A DNA stretch of 60,000 nucleotides from the NCBI GenBank assembly GCA_030704615.1, contig CM060733.1, forward strand, positions 994,001 to 1,054,000, written 5' to 3'. Below the pieces are notes generated by a model. That model was not told where the DNA came from. It searched no databases and saw only the letters and a list, made by a program, of their open reading frames with translations. This DNA comes from Takakia lepidozioides (lineage: Eukaryota > Streptophyta > Takakiopsida > Takakiales > Takakiaceae). The translations under genes and the position numbers were made by a program. Within the stretch, counting starts at the first letter, position 1; each line of letters starts with the position of its first letter. Of this stretch, positions 44,715 to 54,628 are shown piece after piece.

Positions 44715-45917
44715 ATACTTGCCACAATGCCCACACTGTAGTTGTGTAGGCTGTGCCTGTGCCGGCCCTTTGCCTCTCTTCGGGTAATCTCTCTTAACAT
44801 GGGGTCCTCCACAATCCCAACATGTCACACCCGACTGTTGTTGACCTGAGAATGAAGGAAGTGACCTCTGCAATTGAGATCCTCTCTGTCCTTCCCTGGG
44901 CTTCGTCTGAGCCCCCTTGTTGCCTTAAGCACGTTGGAGTAGTGATTGTTGTTGGCTAGGAGCCCCACTTCGTTGTGTCTCCTTATCAAATCCCACCATG
45001 ACCACTCGCTCCTCCACCATATTGAGCTCTATCCGCTCTGCCAGCAAAAACACGTTTGTTAAGGTGGGTTGGGCCACTTGTAGGATAGTTACATCCCGCA
45101 CCCTTCTCCTCAGCTCCTTGTCCAATATCCCATACCAGAATTGGACTGCTTGAGCTTTCATAACCCCTTGGGTCACATTTATCAATCGCCTCATGCGCGT
45201 GTAAGCCTCCCTCAAACTCTCAGTAGGCTTGCACTGGAACTCTTGTAAGCTCCGCAATTTCTCCGTCCTTATCCCCTGGTAGTTTCTCCTCAACTCCTCG
45301 AAGAACTCCACAACTGGGTTAAAGGCAGGCACGGGTGCTGGTGCTGCAGCAGGAGCTTGAGTGGATTTCTCAGCTCCATCTTTACTTGTCCCACTACTAG
45401 TGCTTGCAGTTGGGGATGTTGGTGTAGCTGCTAGTGTCGCCGCTGCCCTTGTGCCTCTAGTGATGGAGACATAGTCAGGTGACCAATATTGTCGTCACTC
45501 CTCAATCTCCACCTCATTTCCCCGCCTAAACTCATGGTAGTCATCCATAGGCGGCCCCTCAAGGTGCTGAAATAGCCCCTTCCATGCCATAAAAGGCGTA
45601 AACAGTTGTGGATTGCGCATCTGCTGCAAATCACACCAACTATCAAACTCTCGTATGAAATCATCAAGCTCAATGGTGCCCACAGCTCCTTAGTACCGAC
45701 ATGGCCCCTTGGTAGCTCCATACATTTCCTCCATCATATCCCACAACAATGGCACGGAAATGGCTTGCACCCTCGGCGAGAATCCTCCTAACTCTGAGTC
45801 TGAACCTTCCTCAGAAGACACTGAAGGTGAAGGTGGCCTAGACCGCACACCTCGTCTTGTATACCCACTAGTATCGCTGGTGCTCGTACCGACACTCACC
45901 TCAGCAACTGGTGGCAC
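44715..45917 (-). pseudogene. Gag with zinc knuckles
   Basis: Gag packages element RNA. The frame runs from about 45940 with stops at 45692 (TAA), 45497 (TGA) and 44927 (TAA), all in the same frame. 45332-44925 is the typical retrotransposon gag core (LRSLQEFQCKPTESLREAYT, then FWYGILDKELRRRV). Further on come two CCHC-type knuckles: CWDCGGPH, with the last Cys replaced by Tyr, and CGHCGKYG, whose second half is thrown out of frame by 7 extra bases near 44705-44711. No ATG precedes the first recognisable codons. Confidence 0.85.
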
Positions 45918-45990
45918 CTCCGTGATGAAAACTCACACTCAAACCGGCTATCAGTTTGTCTCTAATCCCCCTTTCCACAAGGTAACCGGG

Positions 45991-46699
45991 TAGAGAATCT
46001 GTTGCGGCTTATGGTTTGGAATACTAGGTTCATATTCTGAACCTGAACCTGCACCTGCACCTGCATCCACCGCAGGCATTCCTATGGTCTGCTGGTCATC
46101 AACCCAGCCTCACCATAAGAGAAACAATGATGGTCTGCTGGTCATCACCCTAGCCTCACCACCGACAACACGCTCTAGGATTGGCCGGCCACAATATTTC
46201 CGGCACAACCACCTATAAAAGCAAGCGCCCAAACCAAACTAGCATGGCGCACAGTCAAGCATGCATGTGTAGGAGGAGGATCCAAACACAGGAAACTCAA
46301 ACAACAACACCTCCCACAGCTTAAATCAATCGATCTCCTTGCGGCTTCAATAAACTTGCAAGATGGCCAAGTCTCTATCCAAACTAGCTCTGCCTCTGCT
46401 TACGAAAAAGCTTTGGCCTACAAGAATGATGGAAGACTATAGAGAAGGGAAGCTAAAGCAATGTCTAAGCCCAGAATGCTCTCATCCCATTACTCCCCCT
46501 ATCTTCACAGTCACTCTTGCTCAAGCAATATATAAGACTATCATTAAAGAACCTCTCAAATAACTTTCAAAAGCCCTCAAATTATTGTCATGAACTTCTG
46601 AAATCTGCCCTGCCCTCAATCAGCCCCTCACATAGACCCACCGAGGTTCAAGAAGTTCGCAAACTTGGACTCTAAACAATCCACCAAAAGGCCCTAGGC
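45991..46699. other. Leader region of the methyltransferase element, with + strand TATA box
   Basis: Expected to include the 5' untranslated leader and possibly LTR of the - strand element, but no LTR ends or primer-binding site were found. ATGGTCTGCTGGTCATCA occurs twice (about 46084 and 46132). On the + strand CTATAAAAGC (46211-46220) precedes a 66-codon frame at 46363-46563 starting MAKSLSKLALPLL, which could be an antisense transcript or chance. Confidence 0.35.
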
Positions 46700-47340
46700 G
46701 CCCGCCAATTAGTGGCCTCCGAGGTCTCTAACCAGCCCTCACAATGGCTCCACAAGCCTGCCCAATATGGCCTCCAAGGACCTCCAACAGTCCTCCAAAC
46801 AGCCCTTAAGAAGCTCCACAAATCTGCCAAGTATTGGCCTCCAAGGACCTCCAACAGTCCTCCAACAACCCTTAAGAAACTCCTCAAATCTGCCAAGTAT
46901 TGGCCTCCAAGGACCTCCAACAGTCCTCCAACAGCCCTTAAGAAGCTCCTCAAATCTGCCAAGTATTGGCCTCCAAGGACCTCCAATAGTCCTCCAAAGA
47001 GCTCTTAGAAAGTTCCATAAGTCTGCCCAATATGGGCCTCCAAGGACCTCCAATCGTCCTCCATCCAGCCCTCACAAGGCTCCACAAGCCTGCAAAACAT
47101 TGGCCTCAAAGGACCCCAAATAGTCCTTCAAACAGCCCCAAGCAGGCTCCACAAGCCTACAAGATATTGGCTTCAATAGACCCCAAATAGTCCTCAAAGC
47201 AGGCCCCAATACCTGTAAGATATTGGCTTCAATAGACCCCAAATAGTCTTCAAAGCAGGCCCCAATACCTGTAAGATATTGGCCTCAATAGACCCCAAAT
47301 AGTCCTCAAACAAGCCCCCAGAAGGCTCCAAAAATATCCA
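46700..47340 (+). repeat. 66/67-bp tandem repeat, changing to 56-bp units
   Basis: The word TTGGCCTCCAAGGACCTCCA recurs at intervals of 67, 66, 66, 67 and 67 bases from 46769 to 47102, then diverged units (TTGGCTTCAATAGACCCC) follow at 67, 56 and 56 bases. About nine units. Long frames on both strands here repeat the same peptide and are artefacts of the array. Confidence 0.92.
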
Positions 47341-47344
47341 TAGT

Positions 47345-47735
47345 CAGTCAATTTTTCATCCGTCGCTGACCAAATTTCATCCAGCGATTTCTCATTCAAA
47401 GGTCCGATATTTCATCCGTCGGTGCGATATTTCCTCCACTGGTGCGATTTCATCCATTGCCGCGATTTTTCATCCGATGGCACGATAGTTCATCCGCTGC
47501 CACGATTTCATCCGCTGATGCAGTTTCATCCGTCGCCGTGATTTTTCATCCGATGGCACAATAGTTCATCCGCTGACGCAGTTTCATCCCTCGCCATGAT
47601 TTTTCATCCGATAGCGCGATAGTTCATCCGCTGACAAGATTTCATCCGCTGGCGCAGTTTCATCCACTGCAACCGATTCTCATCCAAGAGCGCCGATTTT
47701 CATCCATTGGCTCAATAGTTCATCCGATTGGACAA
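47345..47735 (+). repeat. Short tandem repeat built on TTCATCCG
   Basis: TTCATCCG(C/T)(T/C)G followed by 6-10 variable bases recurs about every 18-20 bases, around twenty times, with variants such as TTTTTCATCCGATGGC and AGTTCATCCGCTG. Two variants alternate, giving a longer period of about 37-57 bases in places. Confidence 0.85.
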
Positions 47736-47757
47736 TGGTGGTGCTCCCAACTCTGGG

Positions 47758-47822
47758 GCAATGTTCCCACGCGTACCCATGCGTTCCCACGAGTTCCAAG
47801 CGTTCCCACGCGTTCCCAAGCT
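47758..47822 (+). repeat. 12-bp tandem repeat GTTCCCACGCGT
   Basis: Five to six imperfect units of GTTCCCACGCGT lie immediately before a CTAGGGTTTGCGCCG stretch. Confidence 0.75.
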
Positions 47823-48765
47823 AGGGTTTGCGCCGCTTTGCCTCTGCGATTTCTGCAACGAGCTATGGCTTCTATGGAGCAACCAGAGGTGTTGTTCTTG
47901 GTTTCTTGAGCATCAATAGACCGCCAAGAGTGCCTCTAACTCCTTGAGCAAGCTATTTGCCACACAACAAGCTCTCTTTCTCTATGGAAGTTATTGAAAC
48001 AAGCATAGAACAAGCTATTGAGCTTTCTATGCATACCCTCTTCTAGCCATAGCATGCACTCATAGTGCTTTCTTCTATGGCAATAGTGCACCTCTTAGAG
48101 CTCCTAATCCAGCCCTGCACTTGTCACTTCCATAGACATGCTCTTCCCAAGCTTGGGATTGAAACCCCAACTCAAAGCATGCTCTACAAATACACTATTC
48201 TGCCCCAAAGAGAAATCAGATGTCTACCTCCACTCATAGCTCTCCTAAGCTTGAAGTTGAAGACTCCCACAAGCTGAAACCATGCTCCACACATGCACCG
48301 CTTGCTCCCTTAACACCCGAGCTCTTCTTGAACTTCTCAAACCCAACCCTATTTTAACTAATTATGGGTCAAAATTTGTTAATAATATCTTGGATAGTAA
48401 TGTGTGATTGAACTTTGTGAAATTACAAGTGATGTCATATTTGCTTCAAAATGTAACATATAAGATGTCCATTTGACATTGAAGTGCTTGTGAAGTTGCA
48501 GTGTAACTCAACAATTCATTGAATGTCGACTGGGAAGTCGAATGATGTAATATTACATTATGTTACAATCACGATAAACAAATGTATCAAATCGAACATG
48601 GGATAGACTCATAGTACTCTACCATACTTGATATAAGTTGATAATAATTTTGATTGAATCTTCATGTTGACAAGCACAATATTCATAGACAATGCCATTG
48701 GAATGATGTTTTGGATGTGAGAAGGGTAGTAAAATATTAAAATAGCGTGAACATTCAAGATGACT
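47823..48765. other. Unrecognised spacer
   Basis: 47930-48300 has loosely repeated phrases (CAAGCTATTGAGC, AAGCTCTC, CCATAG) but no clear period. 48350-48765 is AT-rich with no recognised feature. Confidence 0.4.
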
Positions 48766-49945
48766 TACTAGGGCAGTAAAATAAGGTTTGGGGTGTAACT
48801 AGATATATTAAGTGCAATAAGGTCCAAGTTTGTGGTGACTCGGAGAAGGGTTTAGGGTTTTAAAAGGTTTAGGATAGAAAGAGAGAAACAAATATGGACG
48901 ACTCTAAACCTCTGTAGAATGTAAAAATGTAAGGGGATCCATGATATCCATGTAATCATTCTATCATACGTTATCCAACTTGAAAATTAAAGAAAACATT
49001 AAGAGAATGATACAAATTTTACAAGAGGTAACATGGTAGTACAATAAGGTTTGGAGTTTATTATAAGTAGGGTACTACACTAAGGTTTTTGGTATATGGT
49101 AAAAGTAATGGTTTAGGGTGCTAAGGGTCACGCTTAAGCTTGGGGTAAGGATTATTAAGGGAAGGGTAAGGGTTTAGGGTTTGGATTTAGGATAGAAAGG
49201 GACAAACAAATATGGAAGACTCACACATGGTAGTACAATAACTTGGTTTGGAGTGTAAGTAGGGTAGTACACTAACCTGGTTTTTGGTATATTATGGTAA
49301 GAGTACTAATGGTTTAGGGTAGTAAGTGTCAGGCTTAAGCTTAGGGTAAGGATTAAGGCCAGGGTAAAAGAATGGGTAAGGATTTAGGGTTTGGATTTAG
49401 GGTAGTTCAAAGGGACAAACAAATATATAATGGTAGTACAATAACTTGGTTTGGAGTGTAAGTAGGGTAGTACACTAACCTGGTTTTTGGTATATGGTAA
49501 GAATACTAATGGTTTAGGGTAGTAAGTGTCAGGCTTAAGCTTAGGGTAAGGATTAAGGCCAGGGTAAAGGAATGGGTAAGGATTTAGGGTTTGGATTTAG
49601 GGTAGTTCAAAGGGACAAACAAATATAGAAGACTCACACATGGTAGTACAATAACTTGGTTTGGAGTATAAGTAGGGTAGTACACTAACTTGGTTTTTAG
49701 TATATGGTAAGAGTAATGGTTTAAGGTAGTAAGTGTCAGGCTTAATCTTAGGGTAAGGATTAAGGCCAGGGTAAGGGTTTAGGGTTTGGATTTATGGGAG
49801 TACACAAAGGTTTTTGGTATATGGTAAGAGTAATAGTTTATGATACTAAGCTTGGCTTAAGCCTATGGAAGGGTTAAGGGAAGGGTAAAACGAAGGGTAA
49901 GGATTTAGAGGTGATGGTAAAGGTATAAATGGACAAACAAATATA
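48766..49945 (+). repeat. ~200-bp tandem repeat containing degenerate telomere-like TTTAGGG
   Basis: GGTAGTACAATAA(C/G) recurs at about 49033, 49229, 49432 and 49642, spacings of ~195-210 bases, with diverged units at both ends. Each unit carries TAGGGTTTGGATTTAGGGT, GGTAAGGATTAAGGCCAGGG and CAAACAAATAT. TTTAGGG is the plant telomere word, but copies here are scattered and never form a pure run. Confidence 0.85.
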
Positions 49946-50338
49946 GAAGACTCGCACTCACTAGAACGAGACATTGCAAAAAAACATTTAGGCCAGATTG
50001 GAAAAGAAAGAATCCAGGGGTTGTGCCAGCATTTTTTTTTTTTTGTGCATTGTCTGTTTTGTAAGCCAAAATCCCCCATGTCACGAATATATGTAGATGA
50101 ACAGAATGTACAGCAGTGCAGAGTCCAACAAGGCAGAAAGAAAATAGATTAACATCCACTGCCCACTCGAGGTTCATTGCGACAGAAAAAGAAGACAGGA
50201 AGGATCACCCAAAGCAAACACGAAGGGAAAGAAGCGAAAAGAAATTTTTATATCTTAAAATGAAAGACCGGAAATAACCTCAACATTTAGTTCATGGATG
50301 GAAAATGGTTCGCAAGAAGGAAACCTTTAGGTATCTGG
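49946..50338. other. Unrecognised spacer
   Basis: Contains a short T run (50031-50044). No gene is recognised. Confidence 0.4.
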
Positions 50339-51600
50339 CTAAACGTTAGCAACCTCCAAATTCGCGCGCGCCTTCTCTGCTTCCACCGCTGTAATTCTCT
50401 TGGTGCTATTTCTTGTCATATTTTTTCGTGGCGGCATTGTCCACACGACATTGTTCACGTGGATCCATTGAGCAGGATCTGACGGGTTGTACTCCCAAAC
50501 TTTTGACCAACAGTCCATGTACCTCTCAAAGTCTGAGGGGTTACCTCCTTTCTTCGGTCTCCACCACTCCACCTTCACTTTCTTAAAATTAGGATCTTCC
50601 CTTTCTCGGATGACATCTGAAATTGCCATTCCCATCCAGACCAGGCACGTCGTTGGGTCATGAGGACGAACGAGCACAAAAAACCCTTTCTCAATATCCT
50701 TGAATGGATTCAAGGGTATCATTGGACGCTCACACCTAGGGCCAGAGTAAGGTTCTGGAACTTCATCCTCATCTTCCATATCTTCCAGTATCTGTGGCTG
50801 GATGTCATCCCTCCGATGGTTTGAGGACCAATTTGTTTTCGGCCAAAATCCATAAAGAAGTTGAATACGATCCGGAATGTCCTGCATTGGCTTATCAAGT
50901 TCGGCGAGAATATTTCCCCAGTATTGGTCATATTGTTCCATCACACCCCGGTAATGATCGTCAAACAACATTCCTTTGGTCCAAAAATCTCTGTATTTCT
51001 TAATACCATTTTTTATGAATGACTGTTTTTCTGAGGAGTCGTCCCCGACTCCCCATATCGGTCTTCTTGGAACGGCATCTGGTTCTCCTTCAGGGAAATA
51101 TGGAGTCCCATCAGGATTGGACTTCCACATCTTAACGCTGGAGTTTGTAGGAAGTCACTCCAAATCAGTAGCTGACTTCTTGTACTTCATAACGGGCCAG
51201 CCATCCGCATCCTTAAAAAAATCGAAAAACGTGCATCTCTGAGATTCCCACCAAAGCCTCATTTCCATCATGAATACAACCTTAACAAACTTCTTGAAGT
51301 CGAGAACCTCCTATGTGATTTGAGGAATGAATTGCATATTTTGGGAGATCATGAATGACCTCATCAAATCCGGAAGAATGTAGGTGTTGCGTTCCTTTAG
51401 CTTCTTAGAGAGATAGCTAAATAATCCGTCAATATCCTCATGGGTGTGCCCGATCATGAGAAAACCAAGCTGGATCTCTTCAAAGACATCTTTGGCAGTG
51501 AGGAGGAATAGGAAAACAAGCATCCATCTGTTCTTATTGTCCTTGGAGGAGTTGTCTGTCTGCAAATAAAGTCGTCTAGGAAGGTGTCAAGCACCACGTT
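50339..51600 (-). pseudogene. Remnant of a protein with an HTHEDID motif (DUF7869-like)
   Basis: On the - strand, PRRLYLQTDNSSKDNKNRWM (from about 51587) leads to VFEEIQLGFLMIGHTHEDID and FSYLSKKLKERN. The QTDNSS...KNR and HTHEDID combination is, from memory, typical of DUF7869-type proteins, which are often repeated in genomes and suspected to be transposon-encoded. Stops at 51311 and near 51155 separate this block from a 263-residue C-terminal frame (51130-50339), rich in Trp and acidic residues (WGNILAELDKPMQDIPDR, VKVEWWRPKKGG). Upstream, 51600-51840 has coding-like pieces in several frames. It is probably dead or has unrecognised introns. Confidence 0.5.
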
Positions 51601-52090
51601 TATCGTCCGGCCTGCAGGGTTTCAGAGCCTCCAAACATCTCGATTTACCTCTCATGAGCGTTTCAAAAAAATCATTTTGAACTTCAGTGTCGAAAATGTT
51701 CCTAGATTCCCGGCATGTCGGCTTTTCCAGTTGGAGCAGGCACCGAGCCAGCGACCCAATTGTGAAGTTTGAATTGTCTTTCTAGAACTCAAGGGAAAAT
51801 TGAGCGTAAGCTCCATCTCCGTGTCCGTGCGTAACCATTCCTGTCAATGAGACAGACAACTGACCCAATCCGGAGACCATCTTGTTCGTCGTCTATAACC
51901 TCGGAATAGCCGATTTCCTATGATTCATCTTATCATGAATAATACATAGGAACTCTTCCGGAACCATACGGACTCATTCCTCCAGCTATGGCCCGGTTAT
52001 CAACGTCACGTCCGTCAATCAGCATCAGGTCACGTCAGGTTCGGGGAATATTCTGGTAAAAATAATACCAGGTAAAATACTGCCACTTAA
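51601..52090. other. Spacer before the palindrome array
   Basis: Possible decayed 5' part of the - strand HTHEDID gene up to about 51840. 52000-52050 has GTCACGTCCGTCA and CAGGTCACGTCAGG; no terminal repeat was recognised. Confidence 0.35.
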
Positions 52091-54195
52091 GCAGCCACGT
52101 CGCCGACACGGTGGCGGTGGCAAATATATTTTGAAAATTAACAAAATGAACACGACTGCCAATTCGCTTTGTTTTTCGAAATTAAAAAAGAAATAGAGAC
52201 CGTCGTATTGGCGATCGCTTCAATTTTTTATTTTTTTAAAGCAAGATTGGCAGTTGCACTGGCGGTTGCCTTATTTTTTGAAATAGAAAAAGAAATAGCG
52301 ATAGCGACCGTCATATTGGCGGTCGCTTCAAATGTTTTTTTTTAAAAGCGAGATTGGCGGTCGCACTGGCGGTCGCCTTATTTTTCAAAATAGAATAAGA
52401 AATAGCGACCGCCATATTGGCGGTCGCTTCAAATGCTTTATTTTTAAAAGCAAGATTAGCGGTCGCACTGGCGGTCGCCTTATTTTTCGAATTTAAAAAA
52501 TAAATAGCGACCGCTATGCTAGCGGTCGCTTCAATTTATTGTTTTAAGGTCGTATTGGCGGTCGCCTAATTTAAAAAAGAAAACAAGCGACTGCCGTATT
52601 GGCGGTCGCACGGTGGCAAATACATTTTTGAAAATTAACAAAATGAACGCGACCGCCAATTATGGCAGTCGCTTTGTTTTTTGAAATTAAAAAATAAATA
52701 GCGACCGTTGTATTGGTGGTCGCTTCAATTTTTATTTTTCTTAAAGCAAGATTGGCGGTCGCACTGGCCGTCGCCTTAGTTTTCAAAATATAAAAAGAAA
52801 TAGCGACCGTCATATTGGCGGTCGCTTCAAATGTTTTTTTTTTTAAAGCAAGATTGGTGGTCGCACTGGACCGCCTTCTTTTTCGAATTTAAAAAATAAA
52901 AAGCGACCACTATGCTGGCGGTCGCTTCAATTTATTGTTTTAAAAAAACAAGATTGCGGTCGTATTGGCGGTCGCACGATGACAAATACATTTTTGAAAA
53001 ATTAACAAAATGAACGCGATTATGGCGGTCGCTTTGTTTTTCGAAATTAAAAAATAAATAGCGACAACCGTATTGGCGGTCGCTTCAATTTTTTTTTCCC
53101 AAAGCAAAATTGGCGGTCCCACTGGCGGTCACCTTATTTTTCGAAATAGAAAAAGAAATAGCGACCGCCATATTGGCGGTCGCTTCAAATGTTTTTTTTT
53201 TTTAAAGCAAGATTAGCGGTCGCACTGGCGGTCGCCTTATTTTTTGAATTTAAAAAATAAATAGCGACCGCTCTGCCAGCGGTCGCTTCAATTTATTGTT
53301 CGTATTGGCGGTCGTCTAATTTAAAAAAGTAAACAAGCGACTGCCGTATTGGCGGTCGCACGGTGGCAAATACATTTTTGAAAATTAACAAAATGAACGC
53401 GACCGCCAATTATGGCGGTCGCTTTGTTTTTCGAAATTAAAAAATAAATAGCGACCGCCGTATTGGCGGTCGCTTCAATTTTTATTTTTCTTAAAGCAAG
53501 ATTGGCGGTCGCACTGGCGGTCGCCTTATTTTTCGAAATAGAAAAAGAAATAGCGACCGGCATATTGGCGGTCGTTTCAAATGTTTTTTTTTTAAAAGCA
53601 AGATTGGCGGTCGCACTGGCGGTCGCCTTATTTTTCGAATTTAAAAAATAAATAACGACCGCTATGATGGCGGTCGCTTCAATTTATTGTTTAAAAAAAA
53701 CAGGATTGGTGGTCGTATTGGCGGTCGCACGGTGGCAAATACATTTTTGAAAATTAACAAAATGAACGCGACCGCCAATTATGGCGGTCGCTTTCGAAAT
53801 TAAAAAAGAAATAGCGACCGCCGTATTGGCGGTCGCTTCAATTGTTTTTTTTTAAAGCAAGATTGGCGGTCGCACTGGCGATTGCTTTATTTTTTGAAAT
53901 AGAAAAAAAAATAGCGACTGCCATATTGGCGGTCGTTTCAAATTTGTTTTTAATAAAAGCAAGATTGGCGGTCGCACTGGCGGTCGCTTTTTTTTTTTAA
54001 TTAAAAAAAAATAGCGACCGCTATTTTGTCGGTCGCTTAAATTTTAAAATATACAAAATAGAAGTGACTGCAATATTGCACAAAATGAAAGGAAATAAAA
54101 GCGACCGAAGTAGTGGCGGTCGCTTGTTTTTCATAAAAAATAAAAATACGGACCATAGTATTAGCGGTCGATTAATTTCAAAATTACAACAAATA
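52091..54195. repeat. Left array of GCGACCGCC/GGCGGTCGC motifs
   Basis: The CpG-rich 9-mer GCGACCGCC and its complement recur throughout, separated by AT-rich spacers. Two arrangements alternate: inverted pairs with a 5-7 base loop (a 9-10 bp hairpin) and direct pairs (GGCGGTCGC, ACT, GGCGGTCGC). A higher-order unit starts with GGTGGCAAATACATTTTTG at about 52115, 52612, 52978, 53362 and 53731, period mostly ~366-384 bases. Units decay toward the transposase gene, ending about 90 bases before its TATA box. Frames across it are repetitive artefacts. Confidence 0.92.
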
Positions 54196-54281
54196 TAGTT
54201 GTACAGCCTTTTTTGGGTGGGCACTATTGGTTCGTCATTTATTCATTTCACTTTCATTTCACTTTCATCCCTCTTGGATCA

Positions 54282-54312
54282 TATATAAAGGAGGAGGGTT
54301 TAGGGTTTAGGG
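54282..54312 (+). promoter_or_regulatory. TATA box and telo-box of the hAT gene
   Basis: TATATAAAG (54282-54290) is followed by GGGTTTAGGGTTTAGGG (54296-54312), a plant telo-box near the expected transcription start. Telo-boxes are known from promoters of growth- and translation-related plant genes. This is probably the transposase promoter. Confidence 0.55.
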
Positions 54313-54628
54313 CTTGTAGGTCACCAAGCTCTTCATTTCTTTTGGCGCAAACACTTGAGGTTGTTTTGGATGTTCTCTTCCATTGAACAAGAGTGTAGCC
54401 CAAGAGGAGGGTGCGCACCTTTTGCCATTGTGGCTTCCACCAAAGCTACTTCAGCAGATTGTGTATAAGCTCAATACTACAACCCACATCGACCTACTTG
54501 AGTTGCTGACAGGTGTAGAAGTGTTGGGCTATCACATTGCACTCTACATTCACAACACGTTCATTTATAGGTGACTGTTTTTTGTTGCTTGCATCGCTAG
54601 GTCCCAGGGGAGTGGATATTGGGTGAAG

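Larger units (their letters stand above)
38551..45990 (-). mobile_element. Ty3/gypsy retrotransposon carrying a cytosine methyltransferase and an integrase PHD finger (decayed)
   Basis: On the - strand the order is gag, zinc knuckles, protease, C5-cytosine methyltransferase, RT, RNase H, integrase, PHD finger. RT-RNase H-integrase is the Ty3/gypsy order. Protease and methyltransferase lie in one continuous frame. Several stops and at least three frameshifts show the copy is dead, but nearly every domain is readable, so decay is moderate. LTRs and primer-binding site were not identified. The integrase end abuts a fragment of a second copy in opposite orientation. Confidence 0.92.

Noticed and set aside
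46363-46563. 66-codon + strand frame after CTATAAAAGC
   Set aside because: Promoter-like context only; the peptide matches nothing known, so it is mentioned in the leader region and not called as a gene.
46672-47123. Frames of 96-118 codons on both strands with a repeated peptide
   Set aside because: They are produced by the 66/67-bp tandem repeat, and open in several frames at once, so not a repeat protein gene.
52571-53651. Open frames of 60-80 codons within the left palindrome array that look similar to each other
   Set aside because: They share sequence only because the DNA is repetitive; the peptides (Ala-Val-Ala-Leu runs) follow from the 9-mer and its spacers.
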